A DNA stretch of 10,164 nt from Phoronis ovalis (lineage: Eukaryota > Phoronida > Phoronidae), in the NCBI GenBank assembly GCA_028565635.1, contig JAOXYB010067001.1, positions 1-10,164 of the forward strand. The letters are read 5' to 3'. Made by a program: the position numbers and the translations under genes. Below the pieces are notes generated by a model. That model had not been told where the DNA came from, searched no databases, and saw nothing but the letters and a program-made list of their open reading frames with translations. This document shows, piece after piece, positions 7,999 to 10,164 of the stretch; the stretch's first letter is position 1, and each line of letters opens with the position of its first letter.

Positions 7999-8703
7999 AC
8001 TGAAATACAATTTCAACATAATCCAAGTGAAACTTTGTCAGTAGCATTCTTGCAGTAATAAATTACTTGGCTGACATTTTAGTAAACACATTTTACCAAA
8101 ATAATTAAGGTCACCCCGTCCACATCTCATTAAGCAAATTAGAAGAGGATTCCTATGCACAAAAATTTAAAAGTCTGGTTTTGGCACAACCCCTTCCCAA
8201 ACAACTATCTAAAAACACTGCATACCCATTGTAATTATCAGCATTACGATGAGTTATTTTCAGTGAGAAATTATTAATAACTTACTAATATAAATAAATT
8301 ACCATGAAGCCGACGAGAGACTTACTTTGCATGGCACATGAAAAAAAAATATATATATAGGCCTCACTTTCAGTTTTGTCAATTTTCTGCAAGACTTCCT
8401 AAATTATACCTACAACACACAACCTTTAACACCTCCTAAACAAAACTGGCAAAATAAGCTGGATGATCAATGTTTAACTGATCAGATACAAACATACATA
8501 CATGTATGATGCAGTAAACTGCTGTAATTTGAAATCTTATTTTTTTAGGTGTTATATCACATGCGCTGATAAAAAAATATCTCAATGCAACATATGATCT
8601 TAAGGGTGACATGGGAGTTTTGGATATACTTTAGTAATTTGTTGTCTGGCATTTGTAAGACCTTGCCAGAAGCTACTTTCCAATGCTTAATTGTTAGAAA
8701 TAC

Positions 8704-8800
8704 CTGTAATTTTATGTTAGTCTGTGACAGTCCATTGGATTTATCCTCCAGATTCACAATCCATTTCTTCCTTTTGTCACGACATCTCTGTGCTGCAGCT
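8704..8800 (-). CDS. ATF2: ATF2/ATF7-like bZIP factor, basic-region exon
   Basis: The minus-strand frame reads (R)AAAQRCRDKRKKW, then IVNLEDKSNGLSQTNIKLQ. With the preceding exon it completes the bZIP basic region NRAAAQRCRDKRKK, where the Asn and Arg of the N-x7-R signature contact DNA. It then enters the first zipper heptads. Acceptor TTTATTTTAG (AG at 8802-8801) and donor CAG|GTATTT (8703-8702) flank it. The phase-2 junction makes an Arg codon (AG + A) and the exon ends in phase 0. Vertebrate ATF2 has the same exon layout for this motif. Ser and Gln of the vertebrate AAASRCRQKRK are Gln and Asp here. Confidence 0.94.
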
Positions 8801-9518
8801 CTAAAATAAAAATAAAAATTTTATTTCATAAACCAGAAACACTAAGACAAATACCCTCCGCACTAAGGTTCAAAACTTCAAACAGATTTTATACGAACAG
8901 TGTTTGTTAGTGGGTGGGTGGGCGGTTTAATCTCTCTTGTAGATATCAGTAAAAATCACAAAAATTCTAACAAAGTTGGAAATGGTAAAAAAAAAAAAAA
9001 AAAGTTTCAAACCGCAATTTCTAACAGCTATTGGACTGGTTCAGTGTTCTCCCGCTTCAGTTGGAATCGTTAATGCTCATATCTGATTAATGTGTGCGAA
9101 CCCAAGCGGGAGAAAACTGAAGCAAAATTACGACATTGCTATGTCGTATAAAACAGTATTGCCATAATAGTCTCATTTCAAAATGTGGTTTGGAAAAGTT
9201 GCGTGCAAAACAAAAAATATCACAATCTGAAAACAATATATGAATATTTTTTTTAGTACTTTTGCTACTAAAAATGAGATGTAACATATTTTTGGTAATT
9301 TTCTTTTCAATGCAATCTTCAGTTTAGTGAAAACAAAACAAGTACATCACATAAATATATAAAAGCTATTCAACATTTTTTACCCCTAAAGACTTGCAGA
9401 CAAGTTTAACTTATTTTTTAAAATTTATTTTAAGAAATGATTAGTATGTTTTAAAGGCTCTATTACTCCATATTTTTAAATGCCACACTGCTAAGATAAA
9501 AAATAAAATCATAATCAC
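8801..9518 (-). other. ATF2/7-like gene intron
   Basis: A 718-bp intron, minus-strand donor AG|GTGATT at 9518 and acceptor at 8801. It contains a run of 17 A (8987-9003 on the plus strand) and one imperfect inverted repeat (9040-9121). No gene is recognised. Confidence 0.8.
9040..9121. repeat. Inverted repeat with 46-nt spacer
   Basis: TTCAGTGTTCTCCCGCTT (9040-9057) and AAGCGGGAGAAAACTGAA (9104-9121) pair at 17 of 18 positions. The spacer is AT-rich. It could be a tiny relic of an inverted-repeat transposon or a chance foldback. Confidence 0.7.
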
Positions 9519-9593
9519 CTGTTTCTTTCCAGGAATTTTTGTCTCTTTGAATCATCTTCATCTAATGAGGCTGATGAACATCGTCGTCGACTA
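9519..9593 (-). CDS. ATF2: ATF2/ATF7-like bZIP factor, exon at start of basic region
   Basis: The minus-strand frame reads SRRRCSSASLDEDDSK then RQKFLERNR. RRR...DEDD..R.KFLERNR corresponds to the RRRRAANEDPDEKRRKFLERNR stretch before the vertebrate ATF2 basic region. The donor at 9518 (CAG|GTGATT) is clear. Two acceptors are possible: TTTTTTCAG (exon from 9593) or the TAG three bases further (exon from 9590), which differ by one codon. The activation and zinc-finger exons lie outside the window. Confidence 0.9.
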
Positions 9594-9656
9594 CTGAAAA
9601 AATGATGATTAAAATATTATACATTTGTAACACTGACAGGATTTTTTAGCACATAG

Positions 9657-10090
9657 TGCATGAACATAGTCATAGGCTATGCGTTATCGTCATTGCATGT
9701 AACTTTCTTTGTCTTTAACCGATCAGATTCATGTTCGGTACAGGCCCTGTGATAATAACTTCAGTTTTTATAAGATGAACTTGATATTTAGTATGGGATT
9801 AATACAGGTCAAAATACAGAAAATGTGCAAGTTTGACCTGGATGAGTTCCATTATGGTCAACTGGTGGCCATGTTCCCTTCAGATTTTATTAGATCAACT
9901 TCATATTTGCTGCAAGTGAAAATTCAGGTCAGATGTAAGTTTGACCTGAATCAATTGATCCAATATATTTATTTCCCAGATGTTACCTTGTTTTCACGCA
10001 GACAAAGCAATGCCTGGACAATTCAAAGGTGGATTTATGAAGGCCATAAGTGGACTGGTGTAATAGGCTCGGGGAGATCCCAAATGACAA
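9657..10090 (+). repeat. Old, diverged copy of the tandem-repeat core
   Basis: The phrases CTTTCTTTGTC, CCGATCAG, TTCGGTACAGG (9734), a second anchor-like TTTAGTATGGG (9787), ATGGTCA-ACTGG-TGGCCAT (9854-9872), CACGCAGACAAAGCAATGCC and CAATTCAAAGGTGGATT follow the same order as in the cores of copies B and C. Identity is clearly lower, so this array is older. It stops abruptly at 10090, where the tail of a minus-strand element begins. The long open frame over this region is a by-product of the repeat. Confidence 0.75.
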
Positions 10091-10164
10091 CAAGAGGTCT
10101 GCAGGTGCAGACAGATGCCCATCATATGATGTAGTTTCTGTAGTTGTAAAGCCATCTTTGTATG
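10091..10164 (-). mobile_element. 3' tail of a minus-strand Helentron-like element (copy D, truncated by window end)
   Basis: The reverse complement matches 1-72 with one mismatch in the hairpin loop. The element end is CAAGAG at 10091 (CTCTTG on the minus strand). The hairpin GTCTGC-AGGT-GCAGAC is at 10097-10112 and the palindrome CATCATATGATG follows. The rest of the element extends beyond the window. It appears inserted into the older array at 9657-10090. Confidence 0.85.

Larger units (their letters stand above)
7089..8703 (-). other. Large ATF2/7-like gene intron with retroelement remnants
   Basis: A 1.6-kb intron between the bZIP basic-region exon and the zipper exon. It holds decayed retroelement pieces at about 7370-7707 and 7802-7998. 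A short A-run with TA repeats lies at 8341-8360. The remaining parts (7089-7370 and 8000-8703) show nothing I can identify. Confidence 0.75.

Noticed and set aside
8000-8300. Possible continuation of the plus-strand retroelement (connection or recombinase domain)
   Set aside because: Short suggestive words appear in all three frames but no consistent motif order can be followed.
8585-8809. A 74-codon plus-strand open frame
   Set aside because: It overlaps the bZIP basic-region exon on the opposite strand, which is unambiguous.
9087-9287. A 66-codon minus-strand open frame
   Set aside because: It is intronic, AT-rich, shows no recognisable motif, and is of a length expected by chance.

Overview
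This is animal nuclear DNA: AT-rich, with GT/AG-bounded coding exons separated by long introns and large amounts of transposon-derived repeat. Two genes are recognised by their spliced reading frames. They converge on each other, and their stop codons lie about 2.36 kb apart. The species cannot be read from the sequence. The repeat type (short elements with a tandem-repeat core resembling the 'pearl'/Helentron-like elements described in bivalves) points weakly to a mollusc or other lophotrochozoan.

Plus strand, 118-3730: the last four exons of HELLS (LSH), an SNF2-family chromatin-remodelling ATPase. They encode helicase motifs V and VI and the C-terminal tail through the stop codon, 189 residues in total, with all splice phases agreeing. 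Minus strand, 9593-6093: the last four exons of an ATF2/ATF7-type bZIP transcription factor. They encode the basic region, a five-leucine zipper, the family signature HKDCPV and a Ser/Thr-rich C-terminus. All phases agree here too.

The remaining sequence is mostly mobile DNA. One repeat family occurs at least four times: a 3' tail at 1-72, a complete copy in a HELLS intron (1165-2872), a complete copy just downstream of HELLS (about 3978-5539), and the tail of a minus-strand copy at 10091-10164. Complete copies have a short 5' terminal inverted repeat, a tandem-array core, a 150-bp conserved tail, a matching subterminal inverted repeat, a small 3' hairpin and a constant end CTCTTG. This fits a non-autonomous Helentron-like rolling-circle element (HINE). 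A diverged older array lies at 9657-10090. The downstream copy interrupts one half of a 160-bp tandem duplication whose other half is intact, so an empty site is preserved beside the filled one. The large ATF2/7 intron (7089-8703) holds decayed fragments of a retroelement: a reverse-transcriptase piece with YVDD on the minus strand and a RNase H-like piece on the plus strand, in opposite orientations.

No tRNA, rRNA, CRISPR array or bacterial-type operon is seen. The two host genes act separately (chromatin remodelling/DNA methylation support, and stress-MAPK-responsive transcription). Nothing here shows a functional link beyond adjacency. The most unusual material is the repeat family: its alternating long and short units, hybrid units, a conserved hairpin with a compensatory change, and the internal empty site.
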